From Pseudomonadota bacterium (GTDB lineage: Bacteria; Pseudomonadota; Gammaproteobacteria; Enterobacterales; Enterobacteriaceae): DNA of 64,000 bases. Within the stretch, counting starts at the first letter, position 1, and each line of letters begins with the position of its first letter. Both the position numbers and the translations under genes were made by a program. Shown here one piece after another: positions 52,842 through 61,850 of the stretch. The notes below the pieces were generated by a model. It was not told the origin of the DNA. It did no database searches and saw nothing but the letters and a program-made list of their open reading frames with translations. The DNA lies in NCBI GenBank assembly GCA_018261615.1, contig JAGTSE010000015.1:51759-115758 (forward strand). Direction: 5' to 3'.

Positions 52842-53189
52842 TTAAAATAACCGGCCTAAAGGGCCCAGGTCCAAATTCAAGTCATCATCCTTGAAGCCAA
52901 AAATGTCGCACAGATGCGCCAGCTCTTCGTCCTGACGCATGAGCGCCAACCCCAAACGCTCGATTTCTTCGTCATCTAGCGAACCTGAATCCATGCGCCT
53001 TATCGCTTGGCGCTCCAGCAGTTCGTGCAACAGCTTGACCAGCGTCAAAACCAGTTGCGCCAAGCCATCACGAACGCGTTCACCATCTATATCTATTTTA
53101 TGTTGATTGACTTCAGCGACCGGCCGCTGCGTTGTTGGCGATGCCAGGCCGAACACAGGGCTATGACGCGATGATTGATGAGTTGTCAT
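52842..53189 (-). CDS. gvpK: gas vesicle protein GvpK
   Basis: A 115-residue GvpK protein. The conserved core KIDIDGERVRDGLAQLVLTL, VKLLHELLERQAIRRMDSGS and LDDEEIERLGLALMRQDEEL is intact, followed by DLNLDLGPLGRLF. GvpK is an accessory protein needed early in assembly in several systems. Its start lies within the end of gvpA2 (29-bp overlap in another frame). Confidence 0.92.
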   Translation of the reverse strand: MTTHQSSRHSPVFGLASPTTQRPVAEVNQHKIDIDGERVRDGLAQLVLTLVKLLHELLERQAIRRMDSGSLDDEEIERLGLALMRQDEELAHLCDIFGFKDDDLNLDLGPLGRLF

Positions 53190-53391
53190 GGTGTTGCTCC
53201 CTACCGGGTAACCGGTTTTTCGCTTCTACAGAAGAGACCAAGGCCTGTAAGTTCAAATAAATCAAATCAATATTAGCGACGGAAATGGTGATATCAGCGA
53301 CAATAACCACTCCTTTGTTCAGAATGCGATCCAACGCCTCGCACAGCGAAATCTGTTGCTGCTCATCCTGATATTGTTTATTCACGGCCAT
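53161..53391 (-). CDS. gvpA2: GvpA-like minor protein GvpA2 (GvpJ/M/S type)
   Basis: A 76-residue GvpA-fold protein: MAVNKQYQDEQQQISLCEAL, then DRILNKGVVIVADITISVAN and IDLIYLNLQALVSSVEAKNR, with a short polar tail. The DRxLxKGVVxxxDxxxSVAxIDLIYL pattern is typical of GvpJ/S-like nucleation proteins. The ATG at 53391 is preferred; a GTG at 53406 is possible. It follows gvpW by about 18 bp. Confidence 0.88.
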   Translation of the reverse strand: MAVNKQYQDEQQQISLCEALDRILNKGVVIVADITISVANIDLIYLNLQALVSSVEAKNRLPGREQHHDNSSIIAS

Positions 53392-53409
53392 AATATGTAC
53401 GCTCACAGT

Positions 53410-55319
53410 CTATGAAAATAATGCCGAACCTAATGTTTTTAGTTCACATAACCCGGTAGGTTCCGTTTGCCGAAAAATGTGTGTTTGCGGCTGGTTGGGA
53501 AAAATATCGCCAGCGCGCTTAAGCTCCAACGATTCCCGGCGTGTGATGGCCTGACACAATAGGCAGTCGCGGGGAGGTGTAATCTGATTGATAAACAATC
53601 CTTTTGCCCTTAAGCCGAGTCGCTGCAAGGCGCACGCCATTTCATGGGTCTTCTCCAGTGCCAAGTGGGTCGGGACGGTCACGGCATACAATCCCGTTTG
53701 TTTGGTATCCCGCAGTAGAGCAAGCAGATTTTTTAATTCCCGTGAAAGCTGTACTAAACGTTCCGAGAGGTGTGGAAAACGCATCACTTTGCGGTATTTC
53801 AGCAATAGGGAGAAAAACTGTTTTAGCCAATCCCGAACCAATTCTGGTAATTCCAGTAAACGCAGCAAATGCCCGCTTGGTGCGGTATCCACGATGACCA
53901 TGTCGTAACGATCGCTGTCGAGATGGGCCATGATCGTCGTCAATGCCATAATGTCATCTAATCCGGGGGGCGCTAAATCGAGCAAATGCTCCATCATTTC
54001 ACGATCAAAAGTAATATCCAGATTTGGTAAAGTATCCAGCAAAAAAGCCGCTAACTCCGCACGATAGCCCTGCCGGATTTTGTCAAAATCGGCCTTGGCA
54101 TTTATTTCCTGGGCATCAAGATTCATCAACACCGGGATGGGCTGTTGCTGTAGGGTGAAACCCAGACAATCGCCGAGCGAATGTGCAGGATCAGCGGAGA
54201 ACAGCAAGATACGCAATGCTGGATATTCATTGTGCAGGCGCAGCGCAGTAGCACAGGCCAGGGTCGTTTTACCCACACCGCCTTTACCGGCAAAAAACAA
54301 CAGTCGGAATGTCTTGGCGGGCAACGAAATGGGGTTTTCTACATGCAGCGGTAGTTGATGATGGCGGTTCGTGGTCATCATCTTTGTTTCATCAAGTCGA
54401 TGTACTCCAGACCAAAATTCATGGAGCAATGCGCCACGTGGTTCTGCGGCAAGCAAGGGCAGTGTCCAGAATGCATGTTCAGGCAAACGTTGGCATACGT
54501 TCCGCAGCGCAAGCATTTGCCTGTTACGCTCAACACAACATGTTGGGCAGCCATTTTCAGGGGACAATCGATTGACCACCAGATCGGACAGAAATACGCG
54601 TTGCCGATGCAGCGCGTCGGCCAGATCGATACTCTCTTCCACACTCATCGTTTCAGCCAACATCACTAAAACAAAACAACAACGCGCGCTATCCGTCACC
54701 AGCCCTTGCATGGTTTTAAGCGAATCATTCATGCCCAGCAAAAAATGATCCAGATGATCCAATCGATTATCGCCTCTAAACCGTTTCCGTATATAACGCT
54801 GTTTGGCGAGCAGGGTATCAAGTGCGATCAGCCATCGATGGATCAAATCCGGCATTTCCAAAAGCCGCAATGTATGACCCGTCGGGGCAGTGTCGATAAT
54901 GATGCGATGATAAGTATCTGTTTGAATCCACCTGGCGATTTCCAGATAAGCCGCGATTTCATCCATACCGGGAAGCGCGGTATCCATCAATCCCTGTACG
55001 TCGTTTTTATCGAGAAAAGTACCGCGATAGGCTATCTCTTTCAGATCCTCTTCATGCAGTGATTTAAACTTATGCAATACAGCAGCCGCGTTTAATTCAT
55101 GTACTTCCAGGTTTTTGGGCAATATCAGACCGGAGAGAATATTTTGCAGGGAATGCGCGGGATCGGTTGAAACCAGCAAAAAACGATGATGGGGTTGTTC
55201 CTGCGCCAACATTAACGCCGCCGCCGCCGCACAGGTACTTTTACCCACGCCGCCCTTACCACCGAAGAAAACCAGTTGCAGCGGTGACTCCAGTAAAAAC
55301 GTCGGATAAATAGCAGGCA

Positions 55320-55323
<4 letters not shown>
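53410..55323 (-). CDS. gvpW: duplicated ArsA/GET3-like ATPase GvpW
   Basis: A 637-residue protein with two tandem ArsA-type P-loop ATPase halves. The deviant Walker A motifs are FFGGKGGVGKSTCAAAAALM (residue ~18) and FFAGKGGVGKTTLACATALR (~350), each with the signature lysine. DTAPTGHTLRLLEMPDLIHR and DTAPSGHLLRLLELPELVRD are the matching switch II/A-loop segments. Each half also has a CxxC pair (NGCPTCCVER; DCLLCQA), as in the zinc-linked dimer of Get3. One chain thus mimics a Get3 dimer. A role in inserting or chaperoning hydrophobic GvpA is a reasonable inference. Overlaps gvpG by 4 bp. Confidence 0.9.
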
Positions 55324-55700
<377 letters not shown>

Positions 55701-55709
55701 GGTTTGGCC

Positions 55710-56528
55710 TTAGTCAGAGTGAGTACCCGCGCGTATCAACGTTTTCTTCTTCGCCGTAGGAGCACGTAGATCCAGAGTAACGAAATTATGCGGTGCCCAG
55801 GGGCCGGTGTAATCAAACAGATAAACGCTGTCAAACAACTTTGAGGCTTCAAAAACACCTTTGGCAAATTCATCTATCCGTTTTCTTTCTACCAAACAGG
55901 CCAGATTCATTACGTCTTTTTCTTTTTTAACCGGGTTTTCAATAATATCTTCGCAATAATCCGACAATACTTCTTTGACTTTTTCCGCCGATTCTTTTCT
56001 ATCCCCGCTGCGTAATGATTCGTATAAGTTACCCAATCGGATTTTTTCCTCACGACGACTATTGGCACTGGAATTTCCATTCCAAATTTCATCGCGCGTT
56101 TCGCTTAAGATGGGATACGAGGCAACGAAATATTGATAAATGTTAACAACATCCCAAGAAACACGTAACCCCATTTCCACGCGGCCATCTAAACGAGAAA
56201 AATGCTCTCTGATCGTATCCTGATTGGCGGCCAACAAATTCTTTACTGCTTCGGCATTACGGGCAATGACGCCAAAACGCATCGGTAATACGGTATTTTC
56301 TTCAGTCAACTTATGTAACACAGCCTGATGGGCCGTAATATTACGTCTTTCCGGGCGTAACCGGCTGCTCAGCGTATCGCTGACTACAGCTCTTAAACCA
56401 TCTTGGTCAATAGAATAAACCGGTGCAGATTCCAAACCCCGTATTTTATAATCAGGCGTTGAATCATCGGAAACACAAAGCGCATAGAGCACTTTGGCAC
56501 GGTGATTTTTGGATGTATCGATATTCAT
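55710..56528 (-). CDS. gvpF1: gas vesicle protein GvpF1 (GvpF/L family)
   Basis: A 272-residue GvpF/L protein: VLYALCVSDDSTPDYKIRGL at the start, TVLPMRFGVIARNAEAVKNL in the middle, VSWDVVNIYQYF near residue 150 and LFDYTGPWAPHNFVTLDL at the end (GPWxPxNF signature). It starts at the second of two adjacent ATGs (56528), which gives the better spacing from AAGGAAAG. The first ATG overlaps the stop of the small upstream ORF, so the two are coupled. Confidence 0.92.
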   Translation of the reverse strand: MNIDTSKNHRAKVLYALCVSDDSTPDYKIRGLESAPVYSIDQDGLRAVVSDTLSSRLRPERRNITAHQAVLHKLTEENTVLPMRFGVIARNAEAVKNLLAANQDTIREHFSRLDGRVEMGLRVSWDVVNIYQYFVASYPILSETRDEIWNGNSSANSRREEKIRLGNLYESLRSGDRKESAEKVKEVLSDYCEDIIENPVKKEKDVMNLACLVERKRIDEFAKGVFEASKLFDSVYLFDYTGPWAPHNFVTLDLRAPTAKKKTLIRAGTHSD

Positions 56529-56716
56529 CATGCTTTCCTTAGTAAAATACGTTTGCATTTTGCGCATTGCACTCGGTTCAATCGCCGACACTCTTCAAAA
56601 TAAACGCGCCCGGAATCAATAAGAATTTGTGACGGCCCCGTCATGTTGGCACATGCGCGAAAACTTTTAACCATACGCAGTGTACGGACATGAGCGAGGG
56701 TGCGGATTTTGTTCAT
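56528..56716 (-). CDS. small cysteine-containing protein between gvpV and gvpF1
   Basis: A 62-residue, strongly basic protein, MNKIRTLAHVRTLRMVKSFR at the start, then ACANMTGPSQILIDSGRVYF, EECRRLNRVQCAKCKRI and LLRKA. It has four cysteines, including a CxxC (QCAKCKR), consistent with a small metal-binding or zinc-ribbon fold. A GAGG site sits at proper distance from ATG 56716/56719, and the stop TGA is interleaved with the gvpF1 start ATGs. It fills the gap between gvpV (stop at 56727) and gvpF1 exactly. I do not know it as a named gvp gene. Confidence 0.6.
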   Translation of the reverse strand: MNKIRTLAHVRTLRMVKSFRACANMTGPSQILIDSGRVYFEECRRLNRVQCAKCKRILLRKA

Positions 56717-56726
56717 CATGACGACC

Positions 56727-57044
56727 TCAATACTTGATTCGCAGACCAGGAGACTTTTTCTTCTTCTCAGTTGTCTCTGATTTGCCATTACCTTCAATTA
56801 CCGAACTCATCGCCGCCGCGTCTGCAAGCAGTGCCGCTTTTTCTTTATTAATATCCCCAATTCGCTCATCAATGCAGGCAATGCGCAGTGAAGCTGCCTC
56901 GCGTTCCCGTGTTCTACGCCAACGTTCTAGTTCCAATGCGCCGATCTGAAAATAATCACGATAAGTTTGATGATCACCGCTCACTCGGCCTGAATGAGTT
57001 TTTATGTCTGACAGCGTTCTGAGAGGGCGAGTACGTATTACCAT
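56727..57044 (-). CDS. gvpV: gas vesicle cluster protein GvpV
   Basis: A 105-residue basic protein: RTLSDIKTHSGRVSGDHQTY then RDYFQIGALELERWRRTRER, a helical region (IDERIGDINKEKAALLADAA) and a lysine-rich tail. It resembles the GvpV/gas-vesicle small accessory proteins by position (directly after gvpN in Serratia ATCC 39006). Function unknown. Starts 5 bp after the gvpN stop. Confidence 0.82.
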   Translation of the reverse strand: MVIRTRPLRTLSDIKTHSGRVSGDHQTYRDYFQIGALELERWRRTREREAASLRIACIDERIGDINKEKAALLADAAAMSSVIEGNGKSETTEKKKKSPGLRIKY

Positions 57045-57049
57045 AATGA

Positions 57050-58039
57050 TTACTCCACCGCTTTTATTTTTTGTGTAGGTGCTTTGAGCGTATCTGAGCC
57101 TATTGGCGGACAGATCTTACGAATAACCTCATCGACCATTTCACGGTATATGGAACGTCCAGCATGTTGTATTTTAGCGGCGTCCATGCTTAACACGTCA
57201 TAGCAGATGGCATGGAATAGCTTGTCGCCATAACGTGGCTTTATTCCTTGCAGATGTACTATGTGGGCAACCGCGATTCCCGCACGTAACCCATGTTTGG
57301 TCTCGTGTTCATTGCCGCGAAACTCTCTAATAATATCAACAATATATGCAGATTCTTTTAATTCCAGTTCAGAGCGTGTATGCAATATCTGTAACTCGGT
57401 ATCCCGATCGGCGAGACCTACGTTGATCGTAATCATACGATCCATCAGGGCATCCTGGGTCTTATGCGTACCGGCGTATTCCTCTGGATTGGACGTGAAA
57501 ATAGCGCGAAATTGCGGGTGTACATCAAGATAGCCCTCTCCCTCGCCACGTAAACCGGGAAGGTTTAAAATACCTTCTGACAGTACGGATAACAGAACGT
57601 TATTGGTTTCCGCCTTGGAACGGTTGAACTCATCATAGATCAGCATATCGCCGTTACGACATGCGGTGGTCAAACGATTATCCACCCACATGCGGTTTAT
57701 TTGCTCTTCGGTTTTAAGTACGGAATGAATGTAATTATCAACTAGGCTGCTTTTACGGTAGCCGATGTCTTTCCCCGTCAAATCGGAGCTCACAAATTCT
57801 TCATTACCTTGCAACAAGGTAACGGGACGACCCCACTGTGCAGCGAGATGAAATGCCAGGGTCGTTTTTCCTGTCCCGGATGGCCCGGCAAAGTGCACAG
57901 GATAGCCAGCGCGTAAATAAATCAATGCGCGCTCTATGATTTCGTTCACATAAGACGTTGCGACAAAATGTTCACTTGCTTCCGGAACGACAAGTTCATC
58001 GTCTACGGTGTACTGTGAAACGGTATTCTGCTTAATCAT
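57050..58039 (-). CDS. gvpN: AAA+ ATPase GvpN (MoxR-like)
   Basis: A 329-residue GvpN ATPase. Walker A is HFAGPSGTGKTTLAFHLAAQ (residue ~54), Walker B is DMLIYDEFNRSKAE, sensor 1 is FRAIFTSNPEEYAGTHKTQD and the arginine region is DALMDRMITINV. GvpN is required for normal enlargement of vesicles, with the bicone-to-cylinder step depending on it in other systems. The ATG at 58039 has GGAG seven bases upstream; an in-frame TTG extension to 58141 is less likely. Confidence 0.93.
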   Translation of the reverse strand: MIKQNTVSQYTVDDELVVPEASEHFVATSYVNEIIERALIYLRAGYPVHFAGPSGTGKTTLAFHLAAQWGRPVTLLQGNEEFVSSDLTGKDIGYRKSSLVDNYIHSVLKTEEQINRMWVDNRLTTACRNGDMLIYDEFNRSKAETNNVLLSVLSEGILNLPGLRGEGEGYLDVHPQFRAIFTSNPEEYAGTHKTQDALMDRMITINVGLADRDTELQILHTRSELELKESAYIVDIIREFRGNEHETKHGLRAGIAVAHIVHLQGIKPRYGDKLFHAICYDVLSMDAAKIQHAGRSIYREMVDEVIRKICPPIGSDTLKAPTQKIKAVE

Positions 58040-58272
58040 GAAACTACTCCTATGCCTATGCCAAACCGTGTACACACCAGCCAATACCAGCCCTACGAAA
58101 TGGCCAATTAAATAATCAACTGAGCCGCTAGAATCTATCAATTTTAGCGGCTTCTTATATTTCGATTTAATTCAGAAAATAATCGAAACTGTAAGCCCAA
58201 TAATGCCACCTCGTGCTATGTGAGCAGATTATTCATCTCCATATCCTCCATTAACCGCCCAGATCAATACCG
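58040..58272. other. gap between the gvpC second frame and gvpN, with hairpin
   Basis: The 233-bp spacer carries AGCCGCTA (58123-58130) and TAGCGGCT (58145-58152) as an 8-bp hairpin without a T-run, so probably a processing or stabilising structure rather than a full terminator. No gene is seen. Confidence 0.5.
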
Positions 58273-59024
58273 CTAATTATTTTTTTTCTGGCCTGAATCT
58301 TCACTAACTTTCTTTTTGGGCTTTTTGGTCTGGTTGGCAACGGTATGCTCAACAGCACGATTTTTCTCAAACACCATCGTTGGCGGCGTGGTTGGCAATA
58401 TCGGTACGGCCGTTTGCCCAATTTCGGACAACTCAGACTGTTCACTGCCGGGTACTACCGAACCTCCATTGCCAGGCGCCAACACATTTTCATGACTTAC
58501 CGCTGAAGTAATATCCAAAAGATGAGTGGCTAGATTGCGAGACTCGTTTTTTTTTTAGCCTGCGTCATGTTGAAGAATGCAGCATGGGCAGCCACTCGTT
58601 CTTTGGCAAACGTGCTAATAAAATCAGTAACATTGCAGGACATATCAGCAATGAAATCAGCCCGTTCTTTAGCATAACGTTCAGCTTTAGTCTTACGCTC
58701 AGCATTAAAGTTATCTAATAAAACCTGTGTTTTCTTTGACATATCCGCCACAAAAGCAGCACGATTTTCACGCTGTTGACGACTCATGACCTTACGAGTA
58801 CGGCAAAAGTCACTCAACATCCGATTCACATCACTGACATTATCGGCAACGAATAGCGCGCGCGCGCGCGCGTCTTGAACGCTGTTTCTCGCGCGGGCCG
58901 CGGAATAACCGGCAATCTGTACGTTCACGCTGGAAATTCGTGCATTTTGCTGAGCTAAGCGAGACTCGCGGCTGTCATCAATATTTTTCCGCAGCCGCGC
59001 CATACCGTCTGTTAAGCATCCCAT
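58273..59024 (-). CDS. gvpC: gas vesicle outer-shell protein GvpC, split by a frameshift at an A10 run
   Basis: The first frame (59024 to stop at 58530) gives 164 residues with at least three 33-residue GvpC-type repeats: RALFVADNVSDVNRMLSDF, RAAFVADMSKKTQVLLDNF and RADFIADMSCNVTDFISTF, each with a charged linker. It ends soon after a run of ten A residues (MTQAKKKTSLAI). The second frame, entered by one extra A, continues LLDITSAVSHENVLAPGNGG into an 80-odd residue Pro/Lys-rich tail ending SGQKKNN at 58273. The joined product would be 250 residues. The second frame has no good start of its own. GvpC binds outside the GvpA shell and stiffens it. Confidence 0.8.
58547..58556 (-). repeat. A10 homopolymer in gvpC
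   Basis: Ten consecutive Ts on the plus strand (A10 in the mRNA) where the two gvpC frames meet. Runs of nine or more A residues are known to cause RNA polymerase slippage in E. coli, and A-AAA-AAA is a ribosomal slippery heptamer. Confidence 0.9.
58856..58872. repeat. (GC)8 dinucleotide run in gvpC
   Basis: Seventeen alternating G/C bases encode part of DARARAL at the start of the first GvpC repeat. Gain or loss of one unit would shift the frame early in gvpC. Confidence 0.9.
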
Positions 59025-59082
59025 AGGTATTCTCCTGATGTGATCACTTTAAAACCCCAAGAACACTCTTGAAGCGATGGAA

Positions 59083-59118
59083 GTGCCCAAGCGGCCGAAT
59101 ACTCAACTGCCTGGGCAC
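59083..59118 (-). other. gvpA1-gvpC intercistronic stem-loop
   Basis: On the minus strand GTGCCCAGGCAG and CCGCTTGGGCAC form an 11-of-12 bp stem with a 12-base loop, 17 bp past the gvpA1 stop. There is no following T-run. A 3'-protecting stem or partial attenuator here would raise gvpA message over downstream genes, which fits the large need for GvpA. Confidence 0.7.
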
Positions 59119-59135
59119 ATTTACTTTTTACTTAA

Positions 59136-59354
59136 TTACGCTGGAGTGGCCGCGCTAGCCGTAAGGCCAATGGCTTCTGCGTATTTCAAATAAGTTTCAA
59201 CAGAAGCGATAACAACGCGTGCTTCTATGGATAGCAGTTCAATACCCACCAATGAAACTTTGACCCAAGCGTCGATCACAACACCTTTGTCCAGAATACG
59301 ATCTACTACTTCAGCCAAGCTGGAAGAGTCTGTTGATTTTTGTACTTTAGCCAT
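59136..59354 (-). CDS. gvpA1: major gas vesicle shell protein GvpA1
   Basis: A 72-residue GvpA, the canonical length and sequence type: [40 protein letters not shown] and [20 protein letters not shown]. Amphipathic beta-hairpin plus flanking helices polymerise into the 4.6-nm ribs of the gas-filled protein shell. AGGAG sits eight bases before the ATG. First gene of the structural operon, about 115 bp after a sigma-54 promoter. Confidence 0.97.
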   Translation of the reverse strand: MAKVQKSTDSSSLAEVVDRILDKGVVIDAWVKVSLVGIELLSIEARVVIASVETYLKYAEAIGLTASAATPA

Positions 59355-59410
59355 GATGGCGTCTCCTAGGAAATGTTAATAAATTACATATGTAATTTGG
59401 TTCTACGCAC

Positions 59411-59455
59411 AGCCTTAAACTGCACGCACTTGCACTGCACGTATTTGCACTGCAT
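59411..59455. repeat. three 15-bp direct repeats in the gvpA1 leader
   Basis: Units 59411-59425, 59426-59440 and 59441-59455 share the pattern ending CTGCAC/CTGCAT; the last two differ at only a few positions (GCACTTGCACTGCAC and GTATTTGCACTGCAT). They lie between the predicted transcription start and the gvpA1 ribosome-binding site, or just at the start. Confidence 0.75.
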
Positions 59456-59467
59456 GGCCTATTAGAA

Positions 59468-59483
59468 TGCAACTAGTGCGCCA
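59468..59483 (-). promoter_or_regulatory. sigma-54 promoter of the gvpA1 operon
   Basis: On the minus strand TGGCGCACTAGTTGCA fits the full sigma-54 consensus TGGCRYR-N4-TTGCW without mismatch. It lies 114 bp before gvpA1, and the cluster encodes its own NtrC-type activator, GvrA. Confidence 0.88.
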
Positions 59484-59669
59484 ACCTACGCCGCATCAGA
59501 GTTTTCTTAATCTGAATAATTAATTTTAGCTAAAAAATAAATAGTAACTAATTGAATTATATTATTATGTGTTATTGTTATTTTTTTGTGGAAAAATTCA
59601 GAAAAAATTATTTCTATAAAAAATCAAACGCCTGACATAGAATAATGACCAGCATTACCCTATAACTAT

Positions 59670-59691
59670 GGAATATATTCCCTAATTTAGG
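59670..59691. promoter_or_regulatory. candidate enhancer site upstream of the gvpA1 promoter
   Basis: GGAATATATTCC (59670-59681) is a perfect 12-bp palindrome overlapped by CCTAATTTAGG (59681-59691), about 190 bp upstream of the sigma-54 promoter, a normal position for enhancer-binding-protein sites. Assignment to GvrA is inference. Confidence 0.4.
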
Positions 59692-59699
59692 TAAGTCAT

Positions 59700-60240
59700 T
59701 CCACAGCAGGCATTCGTCGTCATGACTGAAAAAACGATATCAAATCGGGCAGTCCAGCATGGCGTTAATTCAGGGTCGTGGATTGAGACTTATTTAGCAT
59801 TGATTCGTTAAAAACAAGTCTATTTTTTTAAAGCAACACTATCAATAATCAAGCAAGGCCATTGGCGACTAACGAACGGCCTGGCGCAAATCATCCCTAA
59901 TTGACTCATGGGGCGCCAAACCTTATCAAATCGCGCGGTTTAACCCAATCTTATGGCCATGGTTCTGGTCGGCCGTCGCGGCCTGGGTACACGATCCCAC
60001 CGAAACGGATTGGCCGCGCCCGTAGCGTTTTCCCTATTGGCGGCGTTTGGGTTGGCGGTCAGCAGGGAACCGTTTAAACCGTCCACCTTTGGGGTGCCGG
60101 ATGCGGCGGTGAAACTCGGTTCACCGAAGGATTGGCCGCGTTGGGATAGGTTGCAAAATAGTGGTCGAATGACACATTCTCATTATAGTAGGAACGTAAC
60201 GCATTTCTGCGTTTGATCCGCCATCGCGGTTGCCACAACA
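59700..60240. other. GC-shifted relic DNA upstream of the gvp operon
   Basis: No intact gene. In the block 59940-60160 one frame reads PILWPWFWSAVAAWVHDPTE and another FSLLAAFGLAVSREPF, both hydrophobic and Trp-rich, as if a membrane protein gene had been broken by frameshifts. A conjugative coupling-protein (TraD/TraG) N-terminus came to mind but I cannot support it. Confidence 0.3.
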
Positions 60241-60439
60241 GGTGAGTTGTTCGCATCCGGCAGGCCGGCGATTCCGGAAAAAACGGATGATTCGCCGTGA
60301 CCAGCGCGCCAGGCAAATGACTGTCCATTCCCCCTCAATTCGCATCTCACGGGGCTGAAAGTCTTTACACCAACGCAGCGTTGCTGATGGTAGTCCTGTC
60401 GCGAGCCTGCCCATAATTCTGTGGTGCGACACGAGGCTG

Positions 60440-61504
60440 TTCCTGTGATTGTTTCAGCCAGTATGCAGGCCACAAGCCAGTGCGGTGCACCTTCAGTATC
60501 ATCTCTGTGGTCATCGATTAACTGGCAACAGGTTGAAGATGATGTATTTCGCATTTCAAATGCGTATCGCTAAGGCAACCAAAGCACAGCACTGGAATAA
60601 AGTGCGTGTGCTCCAGCGACTTCTCACCCGATCTCATCAGGCGAAACTGCTGGCTGTAAAGCGCGTGACGTCGAACCGGGGACGTAACACCCCGGAACGC
60701 GATGGATAAATCCGCAACAAAAGTGGCATGCAGTGATGGCTCTGTCCTGTCGGGGTTATCGGGTACAACCTTTACGACGTATACATATCCCCAAAAAGAA
60801 CGGTAAAACAAGGCCGTTAGGGATCTCCACGATGTATGATCGTGCCATGCAGGCACTCTTTCTGTTGGCAACAGAACCTGTGACTGAGACAACTGCTGAT
60901 AACCATTCGTATGGTTTTCGGCCAAAACGTTCAGCCGCAGACGCAATAGAACGGTGCTTTGTAGTGCTGGCGCAAAGGTCATCAGCACAATGGATCCCCG
61001 AAGGCGATATTAAAGGTTGCGTTGATAACATCAGCCACGACTGGATGTTAAGGCATCTCCGCATTGAGCGTAGGATACTTGCACAATGGCTGAAGGCAGG
61101 CTTTGTTGAGAAAGGACAGCTTTTCTCCACCGTAGCAGGAACGCCGCAGGGTGGCATTATCTCCCCCTGTATGGCTAACAGTGTTCTGGACGGTATGGAA
61201 TCAATGCTGAAAAGCATTACGAGACCTGCCGACAAGGTTCACATGGTCAGGTACGCCGATGATTTTATGATAACCGGAAGTTCGAAAGAGCAACTGGAAA
61301 ACAGGATAAAACCGGCAGTAACGGCATTCCTGCGGGAAAGAGGGCTGACGCTATCTGAAGAAAAAACCGCGATCGTTTCAATTTCACAAGGGTTCGATTT
61401 TCTGGGGTTTGATGTACGTAAGTATGGCAGGAAACTGCTAATTAAACCGGCGAAAAGCAGCATCAAATCCTTCCTGAGCGTTGTCCGAAAAGAGATCAGG
61501 GCAG
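60440..61504 (+). pseudogene. group II intron-encoded reverse transcriptase/maturase relic
   Basis: Fragments of an LtrA-type protein in successive frames: SSINWQQVEDDVFRI, then MRIAKATKAQHWNKVRVLQR through AVKRVTSNRGRNTPERDG, then GYRVQPLRRIHIPKKNGKTR. The RT core follows with NHSYGFRPKRSAADAIERC, GTPQGGIISPCMANSVLDGM and the catalytic MVRYADDFMITG. At least two frameshifts or stops break the N-terminal part, and the maturase/HNH C-terminus is cut off at about 61504, where an IS256-type fragment begins on the other strand. Upstream DNA to about 60350 may be intron RNA sequence. Confidence 0.85.
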
Positions 61505-61850
61505 GCATCGCCTTAGCCTTGCGAATATCGGCTGGATAGCTGAATAACGTATTGAGGTTTTCCCAGTGCGCACACCAGCTTTTGCTGATCTGCGGATACG
61601 TGTCGTCCCACTCGTTCGCGAATACATCCAGCGCCATCAGGGCTGCTTCTTCGGTCGGGGCCTGATAAACTGACTTCAGTCCGATTGTGACGGCTTTGTA
61701 ATCCTTCCACGACACGTATTTCAGGCTGTTGCGCACCATATGGATGATGCACAACTGGATATGGGTCTGCGGGTAGACGCTGTTTATCGCATCCGGGAAG
61801 CCGGGGCTCCGACATTCCTTCCGGGAGTGGCCAGGAGATCCCTGCGGCCT
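61505..61850 (-). mobile_element. IS256-family (Mutator) transposase internal fragment
   Basis: On the minus strand GFPDAINSVYPQTHIQLCII, HMVRNSLKYVSWKDYKAVTI and SKSWCAHWENLNTLFSYPAD are typical of the central part of IS256-group transposases. Both ends are missing; the 3' side is fused to the reverse transcriptase relic and the 5' side to an IS21 fragment. Confidence 0.85.

Noticed and set aside
58040..58141. N-terminal extension of GvpN with a membrane-like segment
   Set aside because: It relies on a TTG without ribosome site, while ATG 58039 has GGAG at good spacing and matches the family start.
58273..58518. Independent 81-residue gene after gvpC
   Set aside because: It would need a TTG start without any ribosome site, and its frame joins gvpC by a single base at the A10 run, so it is better read as the tail of gvpC.
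59953..60216. 87-residue protein in the GC-rich block
   Set aside because: No ribosome site, and hydrophobic stretches are split over frames; it looks like a relic rather than a gene.
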